The position numbers and the translations under genes were made by a program. A model generated the notes under the pieces. That model had not been told where the DNA came from and ran no database searches. It saw only the letters and a program-made list of their open reading frames with translations. DNA of 64,000 nt from Persicaria tinctoria (taxonomy: Eukaryota > Streptophyta > Magnoliopsida > Caryophyllales > Polygonaceae), in contig JBANSL010000004.1 in assembly GCA_037127255.1 (NCBI GenBank), positions 35,366,467 to 35,430,466 on the forward strand. Direction: 5' to 3'. This document shows, piece after piece, positions 33,407 through 45,344 of this stretch (the stretch's first letter is position 1; the number at the start of each line of letters is the position of its first letter).

Positions 33407-33531
33407 AATTTTACACGTTAAGCAAATTTTACACGTTAAGGAGTTTTTACATTTTAAAGCTTCCCTATATATAGGGAAGCTTTAAAATGAAAAAACTCCT
33501 TAACGTGTAAAATCCGCTTAACGTGTAAAAT
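33407..33531. repeat. ~125 bp near-perfect palindrome at the E/F junction
   Basis: The right end of E and the left end of F meet head-on around TATATATA (33466-33473). Arms of about 60 bp (GGAGTTTTTACATTTTAAAG...CCC and GGG...CTTTAAAATG) match with only a few mismatches. It could extrude as a cruciform. Confidence 0.88.
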
Positions 33532-33539
33532 CTAATTTT

Positions 33540-34020
33540 TTTAATAAATCAACACGCGCTTCACTGGACAACGTACAACGGTTCTCTCTCGGCCTCCCGC
33601 TGCCGCGCACCCACCCCACGTCGAGCCACCTCCGGCCACCACCGCCTGGCCGCGCTCGAGACAACCCCTGGGCGCACCCCTCAAGCCTTGACTTGGCTTG
33701 GTTCGAGCCCAGACGCGCCCACCCTGCCCATCCGAAGGCTCACGTCATATGTTCGCTCGTCGGCGTCCCACGCCACCCACGAGCCAACTCCGGCCACCAG
33801 CCCCCACCAGCTCGAACCCCCACCCTCAGGCGCACCCCCCGAGCCCGGAACCCCCATGGTTCGAGCCCAGCCGAGCTCACACCGAGCCCATCTCTCCCGA
33901 CAGACCTGTTCGAAGTTTTTGGCTCGATTTACCTTCGAAAACCCGATTTGCTCTTTGTTTCAACTCGAATTTGGTATGATTTCTAACCCTAAAATTTTTT
34001 ATTACAATTATTTAGATTGT
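33540..34020. other. GC-rich cargo segment of F
   Basis: Between the terminal repeat and the shared backbone, F has about 480 bp that is not in E: a C-rich, CpG-containing stretch (33560-33930) ending GAATTTGGTATGATT, which resembles an exon end with a GT donor followed by an AT-rich intron-like sequence. Three overlapping proline-rich ORFs occur, none with a recognised domain. It may be a captured first exon of a host gene, but this is not shown. Confidence 0.45.
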
Positions 34021-34059
34021 TTGAATGATTTAGGTTGAGATTGAAAATCTAGGGTTTGA

Positions 34060-34720
34060 TTTAGGAGCGGAATTTGGGGCTTTTTGCCAAATGCCAAATT
34101 GATTGAAATTGATTATATGGTTGTGTTGTTGGGTTGATTTGGAGCTAATTTCATGTTCATATTATTGTCAAATTGTTTATGGATCATGAGCTAATTGAAT
34201 TTTAGAATTTTAGGTTGCGATATGTTTTAGAATTTGGGGCTTTTTGCAAAAGCCAAATTGATTGAAATTGATGATATGTTTGTGTTATTGGGTTGATTTT
34301 GAGCTAATTTCTTGTTCATATCATTGTCAAATTGTTTATGGATCATGAGCTAATTGAATTTTAGAATTTTATATTGCGATATGTTTTAGAATTTGGGGCT
34401 TTTTGCCAAAAGAAAAATTTACTGAAATTGGTGATATGGTTGTGTTGTTGGGTTGATTTGGAGCTAATTTCATGTTCATAGCATTGTCAAATTGTTTATG
34501 GATCATGATCTAATTGAAGTTTGGAATTTTATATTGCGATATGCTTTAGAATTTAGGGTTTTTTTACCAACAGACAAATTGACTGAAATTGATGATATGG
34601 TTGTGTTGTTGGGTTGATTTGGAGCTAATTTAATGTTTATAGCATTGTCAAATTGTTTGTGAATCATGAGCTAATTGAATTTTATAATTTTATTGCAATA
34701 TGCTTTAGGTCGATTAGGTT
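34060..34720. repeat. Four tandem copies of a ~160 bp repeat in F
   Basis: Copies start at GAATTTGGGGCTTTTTG near 34068, 34230, 34392 and (variant) 34548. They are the reverse complement of the E repeat (TTGGGTTGATTTGGAGC, ATCATGAGCTAATTG). Copy number differs from E. Confidence 0.85.
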
Positions 34721-34749
34721 CTTCTATTTTAGCATAAAAATCATAATTT

Positions 34750-34800
34750 AGCCTATTAGCTCAATTGGTAGAGCAATGTGCGTTTGCACAAAAGATGTGG
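34750..34800 (+). other. tRNA-like sequence 3 (element F), 5' part, split by element G
   Basis: AGCCTATTAGCTCAATTGG with a D arm GCTC/GAGC and a complete box A. It breaks off at GATGTGG, 4 bp into the T-arm region, and resumes at 47118 with GTGGGTTCAAATCTCAC and ATAGCTT. It is the same sequence as tRNA-like 2 in E. Confidence 0.7.
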
Positions 34801-35287
34801 CTGTAACGGCCCGGGACTATAATTCCCGAGTTACGTTTCGAGGGATGAAACCCCTCGTTGGGATCTTGCGCCCCGAGTACAGGTTGAAGGTTTGAAATCG
34901 AAGATGCGCAGTTTAAAGTTGGATTTCGCACCCAAACCCGGAAGGTCCGTTGGAGACCCCGGGGTAAACCCTTGTACCTGTCCTAAGTCTACAACGCGCG
35001 AAAACCTTTATCATGCAAAGGACGAAAGTTCTGGAAACGATACAACCAGTTCCACGACAGAGCTGGGTCAAAACGGAGTATAATAGGAAGAAATCCAAAA
35101 GGCATTAGTTTGGTGAAGTCAGGGTTCATAAACTCACTCTCCGCCATATGAATGGACCCCGTCATATCAGCACAAAATCAAGTAGTAGATCGGGTACCTG
35201 AAACTATACCACCAAGTCAGGCTAAGAGTCCGCCCGCGGGTCCTCTGGCCGCGCTGATGACATATAATACGTCTATACCTAGAATTA

Positions 35288-35467
35288 GGCGTGGCCACGG
35301 GTCACGGGTCGACCCGTGACCCGCCGGGTCTTACGGGTCGGTAACCCGCCGGGTCAGTGACCCGACGGGTGCGAGTTCTCGGGCCAAAGGGTCAAGGCGG
35401 GTTGCGGGTTGGGGATAGGGTCGGGGGTTTGAAAACCCGCTGACCCGGCGGGTCCGACCCGGCGGGT
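35288..35467. repeat. GC-rich GGGTC/GACCC foldback segment in the G 3' LTR
   Basis: About 180 bp built from ACCCGCCGGGTC, GGGTCACGGGTC and GACCCGGCGGGTC words in both directions. The other LTR has unrelated DNA (45031-45176) here. This may be a small foldback or hAT-type insertion with loss of target DNA. Class not established. Confidence 0.55.
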
Positions 35468-36451
35468 GGAGACTGGCCAGTTCGATGCTATAATCATATC
35501 AAATCTCATCATCATATCATATCTCATGCTCATCTCGTATCTCGTGATATATATATAAATCACTCGAGGAGGACAACGCCCGATGAAGCTGGGCTGCCCT
35601 ATGACCCTAACAAGGACTCTAGGACTCACAGATAACGACTGTTCTGTATTCAAACGCATTCAGAATAAGGATGCTCATTCGTAAATGCAATTCCTAAGCA
35701 TGATACTACATGACATGCTCTTATGCATATGCAACACTTACATACTATACGACACATCAGGCAGGAGGTACTGGTTACTGAGTACGCCCCGGAGGTACTT
35801 ACCTGGAGAGAAGATCAGCCAAAGAATAATCCAGCACACAGTAGTCACGATCACAGAATATCACCTAATTACGTAACGAGAATGTACTAAGTATAATTCT
35901 ATAGCTTTTCTGATCACATATATTACACACTCATACCATCAAATAAATAAGCAAGATCACACCAACCATACTTCCAGTTTATCATGATCAACCATCTCTT
36001 ATAACTTCAGATAACCTCCATATCATACTTAGTCACATTTGCATATTACTATTTCATACTCATATTCTTCATAAGTATATATATCATTATCATCATCGGT
36101 AAGAACTATTTATCCCCTTATAATAAATCACCACAAGTCATGCCATTAGTCACACATATCATGTCGTTAGTTAAACGATCATACTATTATGATAGTTAGT
36201 CACCGAATAACTCTTATTGTCAGTTTAGTTGAAAATCGTTTCAAGTCCGAATTAAACAGTTAAGAATTCCGACCCTTAAAATACTCGCCGAATTCCCTTT
36301 TTAATTTATTTATTAGATTAATTTCGAACCTTGAAATTCTTTTCCAAATTCTTTATAAATCTTGAAGTCCAAATAATGTTATATTTTAACCCGCAGTAAT
36401 ATTATATTTTACTTTAAATATCATTAATTAATTAATTAAATACCGATAAAC

Positions 36452-36535
36452 CCGAACCGAACCGAACCGAACACATTTAAATCCAACCGAAACAAACCGG
36501 ATCGAAGCAAACCAAACCGAACCGAACCGAACCAA
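36452..36535. repeat. (AACCG)n-like repeats in the G LTR
   Basis: Repeated CCGAACCGAACCGAA words with variants. The matching array in the other LTR is at about 45798-45885. The five-base unit is not the plant telomere repeat. Confidence 0.8.
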
Positions 36536-37770
36536 CCCCAAACCGGTTAAGTTAGTAAAACACATTTTGTAAAGGCAAGAGGCCTACATGAGCCACGACA
36601 TCGTCTTCCTCCCGATTCAAAACAGTCTGGCGCCATGGCTCTCCTCGCGCCTCGCTCTCGCCGGCGATCGGGGCTCTCGAGCTCAGCTCCTCCGCCTAAC
36701 CCGCTAGCTGCCCAGTGCTCGGACTCACGGCCTCCTCCTCGCTCACATTCCCATGCCCAGCTGCTCCTACCACTGCTCGGCCTCGCTGCCCTCACCTCTG
36801 CTCTCGTCTCGCACCCTCGACCTCACTCTCGAGATGTCGGAGCTCTCGACCTCGCCCAACCATCCCGCACTCAACCCTCTCTCACTCCCGACTAGTCTAG
36901 ACATCAAAAAGACTAAAAAAACGAATCAAAACGAGGATAGATTCGAAGCTCACCGAGATGGATTTTTCGCGACTTCGAAGCTCTCGATCGGAGTTCTGGG
37001 CTTCGTCGGTGGCTCGCGATGGCTTGTCGGACCTGCGTGGGATAGAGGTGAGCGTGGTGGTGAAGTCCGAGGGCGATTCCGATGGAAAACGAGAGAGAAC
37101 GGCTTACCAAAAGATTGGTTCACGATCAAACGGGGGACATGAAGCTCCGGTGGCTCGCGGCGGCGATGGAGTGCTCCTTGGGCGGCGTTGGGGCTTCTGG
37201 GAGGCTCGAGGGTGACGTTGAGGTTGTTGTTGCTGCTGGCTCGGAGAAGAACATGTGGTAATGATGGAGATAGGATGGAGCGGAGGTGGTGACGTGAAAT
37301 GGTGAAGGAGATCGAAGACGGTGAGGAGGTGATGGTGACGAACTGACGATGAGTGATGGTGGTAATTTACAGGGAGAGGGAGTGGAGTGGTGATGGTGAA
37401 AATGATGGGGTAAGGGGGTCTGAGAGGGGTATGGTGAGTTACGGGAGTGGGTGGGGATTGGGTAGAGTGTGAAATTGGTTAAAAACAAATACCCGGAATA
37501 AATCTCGAATACGTGAATTTCGAATACCGAAATTAGTTCTTGAAAGTTAGTTTCCCCGACTCTCGCTCTCTCGGTCAATTAGAGTTTTAAAATCGACAAG
37601 GATATCGCCATCCGATAATTATTTTGAATTTTCGAGGTAAAAGAATGGAAATTATTCGTCAAATTTTATACTACGGTCGGAATCCTCTAAACGAGCTTTT
37701 AATTCGATTTAAATTCATCTTTAATTTCCTTTTTCCGAAAAATTAGGATTTGAAAATTCGAGCCTTTACA

Positions 37771-37782
37771 TCATCCACCTCT
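37771..37782 (-). other. Polypurine tract of element G
   Basis: The minus strand reads AGAGGTGGATGA directly before the LTR start TGTAAAGG. The preceding words CGAGGACGAGAC are typical of the region just upstream of the 3' LTR in plant gypsy elements. Confidence 0.7.
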
Positions 37783-40700
37783 AAAAACAAGTCTCGTCCT
37801 CGAGATAAAATTCATTTTAAAATAGGGGATGAAATTCGAAATTAGTGAGTCCAAGGATCATGTCATTGATCCCGTAAGTATCTCATTGGTGCCCCTATGA
37901 GATCCTCACAGTACCGTTGCCGTGATCATAATATCCCAATAGACCGTAGCAAGAATGTGATATGGGCCCCTACCACATCCTTACTCCGACTCATCGGTCA
38001 TATCATAACTCAAAACATCACAACGTCCTCTTTAAACACCATTCAAAACTTCAAGTTCGGCATTAGTCAAAAGCATTCCTAACCTCTCCATTCATCCTAC
38101 CATCCACTTCTAAAGGCTAATCTCATATTCTCTTCCTAGGTTCTAAGACAGAATCAAGGTTCAACAGTTCAATTTCTATCATTTTCATCATCAAGCATCA
38201 TATCATATATGGTAGAATTTATCACATCATCTCACAGAAGTAACACATCATATCAATCTTTTAAGCACGTTATCTCAATCAGATAAGTACATCATACTCA
38301 TTCTAACTATCAAGCAACATCGCATTAAAGGCAAACAACTGCTTCCGTACAGTAGCATTCCATCGAGTTCAGGGATAACTATGTTAGTACTACAGTTCCC
38401 AATTGTCAACGGCAACATATCAGAGAATCAACATCGTCTATAGCATAGAATTCGCACAACATTCGGCCCCAAGTAAAGTATACACTAGATCACTATCCCA
38501 GGAGAATCTGCCTTACACTACAAATCATGACAAGACACGACCACTACTCACCATCCCTTGCACTAAGATCAACTTCATCGAGGTCTACCAACTCAAACCA
38601 CTACTAGGTATACTAACTCCTATTCCATCAAGCCATCTAAGGCCAATCCATTTCGGCATCCCGATCTCAAGTCTTACCTTCCACTCGACCATCTAAACTA
38701 TTTCCCGGAGTTCCCAATCACACGGTTTTCGATCCAGATCCGACAAGCTTAACAACTCGACCAACTACGTTCCAAGACTCCTTATCAAGCGCACCCTCCT
38801 CCTTGGGGTCCTCTAACGGTCCCATCTTCTCCTTCTCAGAGAGATCCCAAGTCCCTAACTTAACCTCCCTCACGATCGATCTAGACACTTCTTAACAATC
38901 TCGCTTACTCTTCCTGGGCTCTCAAGACTCCGCCCGACCATCATCTCCTAAAGAGACATCTCGAATCACCTTGCTAACTTAAACATACTTCCCACGCCAC
39001 TAACCACTCTCACTAACCATCCACCTCTAAGAACCCAACTCATGCTGGCCATCTCACACCTGACACTCCTGACCAATTCTAACGTAAAACCCAAGTAGTG
39101 GTACTCCCAACCACGAATCACCATGACCCTCAAGCCGACCCTCTCTAGATCTTCTTCCCATCATACTCTACCTGGATTGGTCCCCTCAACTCCGTATGTT
39201 TTCCCAAATTGCCTCAGATCACGCTTCCTTAAACTTCGAAATCTCTACCGCTTAAAATTTTATGTACCCATCATCATTTTCACCGAATTGCTATAACATC
39301 CTCGTCCGAATTTCCTAAGTACCGCAACTTCACCAGCCTTCTAAAATCTATTATCCTCTAGCGTCCTCAATACTTTCTGCTTTGCCTAGTTCCCAAATCC
39401 ATGCTCATAATCTCCCTATCTCAACCTTAAGCGCACAGTCTTACTAGGAATCTCAACTACATCATTGCCTAGCTACCAGCCTTTCCTCAAAGATTCATCT
39501 CACATCCTCAAATACCTCAATAGCCATAATAACATCCACTCATAAATCCCGATTCATTCCCTATGCCAAAATCCTCCAACAACGCACCTATAAATCCTTC
39601 ACTCATCAATTTCCCAAACATTACCAATCCTACCCAAACAACCCCAATTACTCATCACACGAACAACCCTAATATGAACAACCTAATAACCCCGATCGAT
39701 AATTTCCCAAGCAACCTCATACTACTCTTCCTTGGAAACTCCTCAACCTCATCCCTTACCGAAATCGCTCCCATTCATAGCACACACCACCTAGTCCCAA
39801 ATTCTACGATTCCTCAGACGTTCCTTAACCGATCATCCTCGACTCCGCCCACGATCCGCTCCTAGACTATCTAGACACCTTCCTTGGCACACCAATCCAT
39901 CTCACAACACCACCCTTTAAGAATCCCCCGATCAACTCCTAGCTCGCCCATCCACCTCTAAAACTATCCTAACTACCTCTACCCACACCCAAACTCAAGA
40001 TCACCCTAATGAAACTAGTCCAGACCTCAGTCAACCACTCTCTTATACTACCCGCACACACTACCTGCCTAGACTACCACTTCTCACTAGGACACCCCCC
40101 TCAAAATCTCGGCACACTAGCCCCACGTACTGCTCACCTAAGACCTACCTAGAAGCTCATCTATACTCACAGACCACTATCTTCGACACATCCCAACTCA
40201 CTCGGCTCTACCCAAGCTAACGCATCCTTTCTGCACCCCATCTCACATGACCAATGACCCAATCCGAATACCTTAATCCACCTGCCACTTTCCAATCCGT
40301 CTCACCGAACAATCTCACGACTCAAGCTCAAGAATAAAGCACTCTCATACATATAACGCATAACCTACTCACCCACAAGTCAGTATACCAAGCACCAAGG
40401 CACATCGTCATAGAAATAAGTTAGTCAGAGAATCATCGCTACCAATTCAGCATATCTGTCATCACACATTCAATTATGTCAGTTCTAGGCCTATCACAAA
40501 ACATCAATTCCGATTAGTATAGAAGAATCCACAATTTGGATTAAGAACATCCTTCCTTGAGTCATCTAAGAGAATCACGTACGCGACTACCATCTTTCAA
40601 ATTTGTTCGTCCTTTGTATACTTTTGGGGATGTCAGTCCTGTGGTCTATGGGTCATGGACCCATCACACTTCCGTTGCGCTGCTATGGTGCCAATTGGTC

Positions 40701-41324
40701 GTCGGTCCTTTCTTGCATGCCGGAGCTCATCGAAGGATTGCAAGGGTTATAAGTTACAGAGATAGGGGAGAGACAAGGGAGGAAGACATAACTTCCTTAA
40801 GAGTTTAGACATGTACTAGGACTAGGGACGACGAGACCAAGGATAAGATCCCAACCCGAGAGTTACAACGATGCTCTTATAATTATGGCACGCAAACACA
40901 TAAAAATCAAGAGATATCATCACCTTATTTCACACTAGTATGCACCTATCTCAAGGAATATCGATTTACGCATTCATAACATGTTCATATAATCATCTTT
41001 ATATGTGCGCAGAACAAGCTAGGACTTATCATTTCATTCACCAATCATGCTTGACAGACTAAGAACATGTATGCACAGACTGACATGGGACATATATGTC
41101 ATAAGTTATGCAAGACCTACCAAACATCACAAGATATCTTATGCACGACTTATCACTCAATTTAGATACACACATAAGCAAGTCATAATATTGCGAAATT
41201 GAGGCCAGCATGCTAAGATGCACCCTAAAAATCATGCTAAGGGTATAGTCAGTCGATGCAGAGTTGGTATAGCAACTATCTCATCACATACATCCATATT
41301 CACATACTAAGACTAAGATGTCAC
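37783..41324 (-). other. Element G internal region, first part, strongly strand-skewed
   Basis: No coding domain on either strand. From about 38100 to 40450 the plus strand is extremely poor in G and rich in C (line 39601-39660 contains no G), so the predicted sense RNA (minus strand) is G-rich and C-poor. Many short plus-strand ORFs such as 39563-39865 arise from this composition. The 3' end is the GTCAC duplication of solo LTR M (41320-41324). Confidence 0.7.
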
Positions 41325-42385
41325 TGATGTGAGCCTAATTCGCCATGTTTTAGACTTACTTTTATATCGATTTCTGCATACATTGCATGCATTTGGGTTA
41401 GAATAATAAAGAATCTGTGTAGTTTACACTTATTTGCAATATATGGAGGTCTACACAAGTTTTGGTTATATTTCGCAGAAATCGGACGCACTTTGGAGCT
41501 TAAAGGAAACTCATGGAGAAGCTAAGAGTGGTGCAGCTGGAGAAAAGGCCATTTTTCATCATTCTTCGTTCTGAATCAAACTTTGATGTCTTCATGAGAG
41601 TTTTATCCCTCGGAAAGAGCTTTCCAACGCATGGTCATATGCATCAATCCGACAAACGAGGACTCGGGAAAGTGCGTTTCAAGAACAGAGCAGAAAGCCA
41701 AGTGTACTCGATATCGAGTACACCTTACTCGATATCGACCAACTTTGTCGAGCAGACCTGGTCGAGCAGAGCTGATCGAGGACACTGAGTCAGAGACAAC
41801 CCGACTCCCAGAACCCTACTCGATGTCGACTAGCCTTGGTCGAGATCGAGGAGCCATGTCCGGAGTCGACGAGCTGTGCCAAGCCGAGAAGCCGAGGACG
41901 AAGACACATACCACCTCTACTCGATACAGAGTAGCCGTGGTCGATATCGACCAGACCTCCGAGCCTTGTCGAGCAGAGTCACCCAGCCAGACCAAGTCGA
42001 CGAACCCTGGTACTCGATATCGAGTAGCCGTGGTCGATATCGAGTAGACATGTCGAGCCGCGTTACTCGGTTTGAGAAGTCCGAGTAGAGCTGGGATTCC
42101 TTGGGTACGAAGGATGTCGAGTGGGCCGAAATCTATCATCATCTATCCATGGAAGGGAGATCTATCAACATGAAGAAAACTTACCTAGTTTAGATTTATC
42201 TTTTCCTTTTAGATTTATTTCCTTTAAGCAATTTATTTATCTTTAAGCTTTAAGTAGATATAGATAGAAGATTCTATCCTTGATTAGCAAGGATTAGAAG
42301 GCTATAAATAAAGCTCTAGGGGGCTGATTTTCATTCATTCAAGAAAAGTCGTCTTAGGGCGCAAGGAGGAAGCAGAGGAGAGAGG

Positions 42386-42446
<61 letters not shown>

Positions 42447-43168
42447 GCGAGAGAGGAGGAACGTTTGGAAGGTTTTGTAAGTATTAGTTTATTTTATGTT
42501 AAAGTTAATTTCTTTCATCGTGTTTGCTTTCTAATTTTCCTTCTTCTAGGGTTGGGGTGATCCCAACATAGATATGTTTGTTTGATTTATGAATTCATGA
42601 TTTTGTGTGTCTTTATTATCATCTACCTATGTGCTTAATCCTTTGCGACAGTCGAGGACAATTCCTTATTTGCAATTATGAAGCGAAAGTGAATTAATTA
42701 TGAATTTGGATAGTAATTAGGCTTTGCCTGCGAAAGTTGGTTGATCCTAATTAAGAAAAGGTAGTAACACTTAGGGTTTATGCGAAACCCTCTATATTCC
42801 TATTTGTTAATAACGAAAGTTATTTGATATAAAGCATGCATCTTTATGTGATTTATGATCTACACATATGTTTATTGCTGTGGTGATCCCTAACCTTGGA
42901 AGTTTGCATCTTTATTTATTTTATTTCATTATTTTTATCCTGCAAAGTTACCCGACACCGACCACCTCTTCTTCTATCATTCCCTCGACATCGACCAAGT
43001 CTTAGTCGACATCGACAACAACCTCCCCACCTTTTCCCGCTATCCCTGAACCCCATAACACACTAAACCTAGAACCGCTGACTTCTCTCCTGAGGACGAA
43101 CTTGACTCCCCTATACTATAGCGGGGGTCTTGACTACAAATTTATTTGGTCGAGAAACCCTCTCGTCA
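41325..43168 (+). repeat. Solo LTR M, Family 1
   Basis: 1844 bp. Starts TGATGTGAGC and ends TCTCGTCA, with a perfect 5 bp target duplication GTCAC (41320-41324 and 43169-43173). TATA at 42303. A long GA microsatellite lies at about 42388-42443. U3 array at about 41700-42060 of CTCGATATCGA units, including a 22 bp perfect palindrome at 41702-41723. A smaller TCGA set lies at about 42975-43015. Arrays here use the TCGATATCGA form, unlike A and C, which use TCGATCTCGA and TCGAGATCGA. Confidence 0.92.
42303..42310 (+). promoter_or_regulatory. LTR TATA box, solo LTR M
   Basis: TATAAATA followed by a CTGATTTTCATTCATTCA start region. The GA microsatellite begins about 80 bp downstream, in the expected transcript leader. 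Confidence 0.7.
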
Positions 43169-43173
43169 GTCAC

Positions 43174-44533
43174 ACAATCATATGAGGGCTTATAACTGGG
43201 AGGTATATATCCTACATGATACTAGCAATACTTATTAAACATGTACACAATCCTGAGGTCCAATGAGGTTCATCTGGCATGCTAAGTCATCCAATTCACG
43301 GTTTATCATACAACGAGAGTTGAGCACACTATCATGGACCTAGTTCATAGGGAGACGGTAATCACGGGGATTCAATACATACGACACATACATCTACTCA
43401 TAAGTGTAACCATGCTAGGTACCAGGCAAGTCATGCTGAATTATACCAATATACAATTTCATGAAATCACAAGGAGGCCATCATTATAACTTGATAGAAT
43501 TCTCTAAGGACAATCACCGACTCACCACCCCGTTTTCCCGTGAGACGCTAGTATGACTTGCTGGGTAGGACACAAGGACATTCACGCCGTTTCTGATAGA
43601 TGAGGGTAGAACTCGTGTTTAGACTCTTGTGACAAGAAGACATGGTTGGCCACTACGATGATCGAAAGGGATGACTCCATAAGACAACTCACTTCTATCT
43701 CGAAACTATTTAAATCCTCACTCCCACTAACATACTCAGGTAACCATCACACCTGACACGATTTCCGAAGGTATTTAGTTGACCGACCCAAATTCCCCGT
43801 GAAAGACCCCAATCACAGGTACGAGACTCGATAGAAGCATCTATGGTGGGATACGAAACAAGACTCTATACAGGGGAGCGGATGCTTCTCGACCCTTGCT
43901 AACATGCCTAGATGTTTTGGTGGGGCGGATGACAGAGTCAGAACCATCAGGGGGTTTGAATTATGAAAGGGCTATTTCGACAAAACAGGAATTCCGATTA
44001 CATAAGAACAAGGTTTTCTCACACTATCCCGTTTGCACAATTATTCAACACATGATTCAAGTCAAGGCATACCGATTAGTTCGCTATCCTAAGCACAATA
44101 GAGCACTCATCACGGAAGCAATCAACAAGATTAATATGGTTCTCTTCGAGGAGGATCGCCCTAAAGCCCAATTGCATAAACGTAAGCATAGAGACGATTT
44201 ATGCCGTCCTTCGAGGGACGACTGACCGGAGGGGCAAAACCTCACGACCTCCTAACTCAACACTCCAACCTCCGTGGTGCTCCTTGGAGTCTTCTAGACC
44301 CATCTGTAAATAAAAGCTAGTATTTTGCCTACCGTTCCCCGAATTCTACATCCATAAAGGATGTCTACCGCTTGGGTCGCTACCCACGAGATTATTTCCC
44401 TTTTATTCATTTTAGGTTTTAAGTCCAATTAAATTCATTTTGCCCTTTATAAAATATTTTCCAAAACCATTTGAAAATATTGGGCGATTTTCAAAACCTC
44501 TTCAACCTATTGTACTCGGATTGCAAAACCTCG
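43174..44533 (-). other. Element G internal region, second part
   Basis: Non-coding sequence between solo LTR M and the PBS. The plus-strand ORF at 43896-44225 has no recognisable domain and lies antisense to G. No gag is found next to the PBS, where it would be expected. Confidence 0.65.
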
Positions 44534-44545
44534 GCTCTGATACCA
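44534..44545 (-). other. Primer-binding site of element G, tRNA-iMet
   Basis: The minus strand reads TGGTATCAGAGC, a full match to the standard plant tRNA-iMet primer site, 4 bp from the LTR end at 44550. Confidence 0.93.
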
Positions 44546-44549
44546 CCTT

Positions 44550-45249
44550 TGTAACGGCCCGGGACTATAATTCCCGAGTTACATTTCGAGGGATGAAACC
44601 CCTCGTTGGGATCTTGCGCCCCAAGTACAGGTTGAAGGTTTGAAATCGAAGATGCGCAGTTTAAAGTGGGATTTCGCACCCAAACCCGGAAGGTCCGTTG
44701 GAGACCCCGGGGTAAACCCCTGTACCTGTCCTAAGTCTACAACGCGCGAAAACCTTTGTCATTCAAAGGACGAAAGTTCTGAAAATGATACAACCAGTGC
44801 CACGGCAAAGCCGGGTCAAAACGGAGTATAATAGGAAGAAATCCAAAAACCATGAGTTTGGTGAAGTCAGGGTTTATACACTCACTCTCCGCCATATGAA
44901 TGGACCCCGTCATATCAGCACAAAATCAAGTAGTAGATCGAGTACCTGAAATATACCACCAAGTCAGGCCAAGAGTCCGCCCGCGGGTCCTCTGACCGCG
45001 CTGAGGACATATAATACGCCTATACCTAGAATAAAGGACGCCTTCGTGTAGTACTGAAATAAAACCACACTATCATGCTCCTAATTCATATGTGCAGAAT
45101 ATTGAGGAAGGCCTTAACAAAGAATACCAAGCGGTATATCCCTCTTTTACCACCACCCCTCTTCCAAACAAGGTGGAGACTGGCCAGTTCGATGCTATAA
45201 TCATATCAAATCTCATCATCATATCATATCTCATGCTCATCTCGTATCT

Positions 45250-45344
<95 letters not shown>

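Larger units (their letters stand above)
30854..33465 (+). mobile_element. Element E: unclassified TIR DNA transposon with tRNA-like sequences
   Basis: A 2.6 kb element with inverted ends of about 60 bp (shared core ATGTAAAAACTCCTTAACG, then TGTAAAATTTGCTTA) at 30854-30915 and 33404-33465, set in TATATATA on both sides. It has no transposase. Inside: a T run at about 31000-31018, degenerate GTGCAA repeats, a plus-strand tRNA-like sequence at 31575, a minus-strand one at 32058, three tandem copies of a roughly 158 bp repeat, and a GC-rich segment near the right end. Element F is an inverted second copy of the same family. Superfamily not determined. Confidence 0.75.
34802..37770 (-). repeat. 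Element G 3' LTR
   Basis: 2969 bp. Differs from the other LTR by a GC-rich segment at 35288-35467 in place of about 145 bp, by about 450 bp at 35730-36180 that the other copy lacks, and by a shorter AT tract. It holds (AACCG)n repeats at about 36452-36535 and a CpG- and ORF-rich part at 36600-37400. These ORFs (for example 36635-36895 plus, 37126-37578 minus) occur in both LTRs and show no known domain. Confidence 0.88.

Noticed and set aside
36452..36535. AACCG repeats as an interstitial telomere
   Set aside because: The unit is five bases with variants and does not match the plant telomere repeat TTTAGGG. It is part of the G LTR.
36547..37578. ORFs in the G LTR (36635-36895 plus, 36753-37142 plus, 37126-37578 minus) as host genes
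   Set aside because: The same ORFs recur at 45893-46925 because both are LTR copies. There is no known domain, and indels between copies do not respect frame.
34802..37770. Element G on the plus strand because its LTR reads TGTAACGG...TTTACA
   Set aside because: The tRNA-iMet PBS is on the minus strand next to the right LTR and the purine tract is next to the left one, so the element is minus-oriented.
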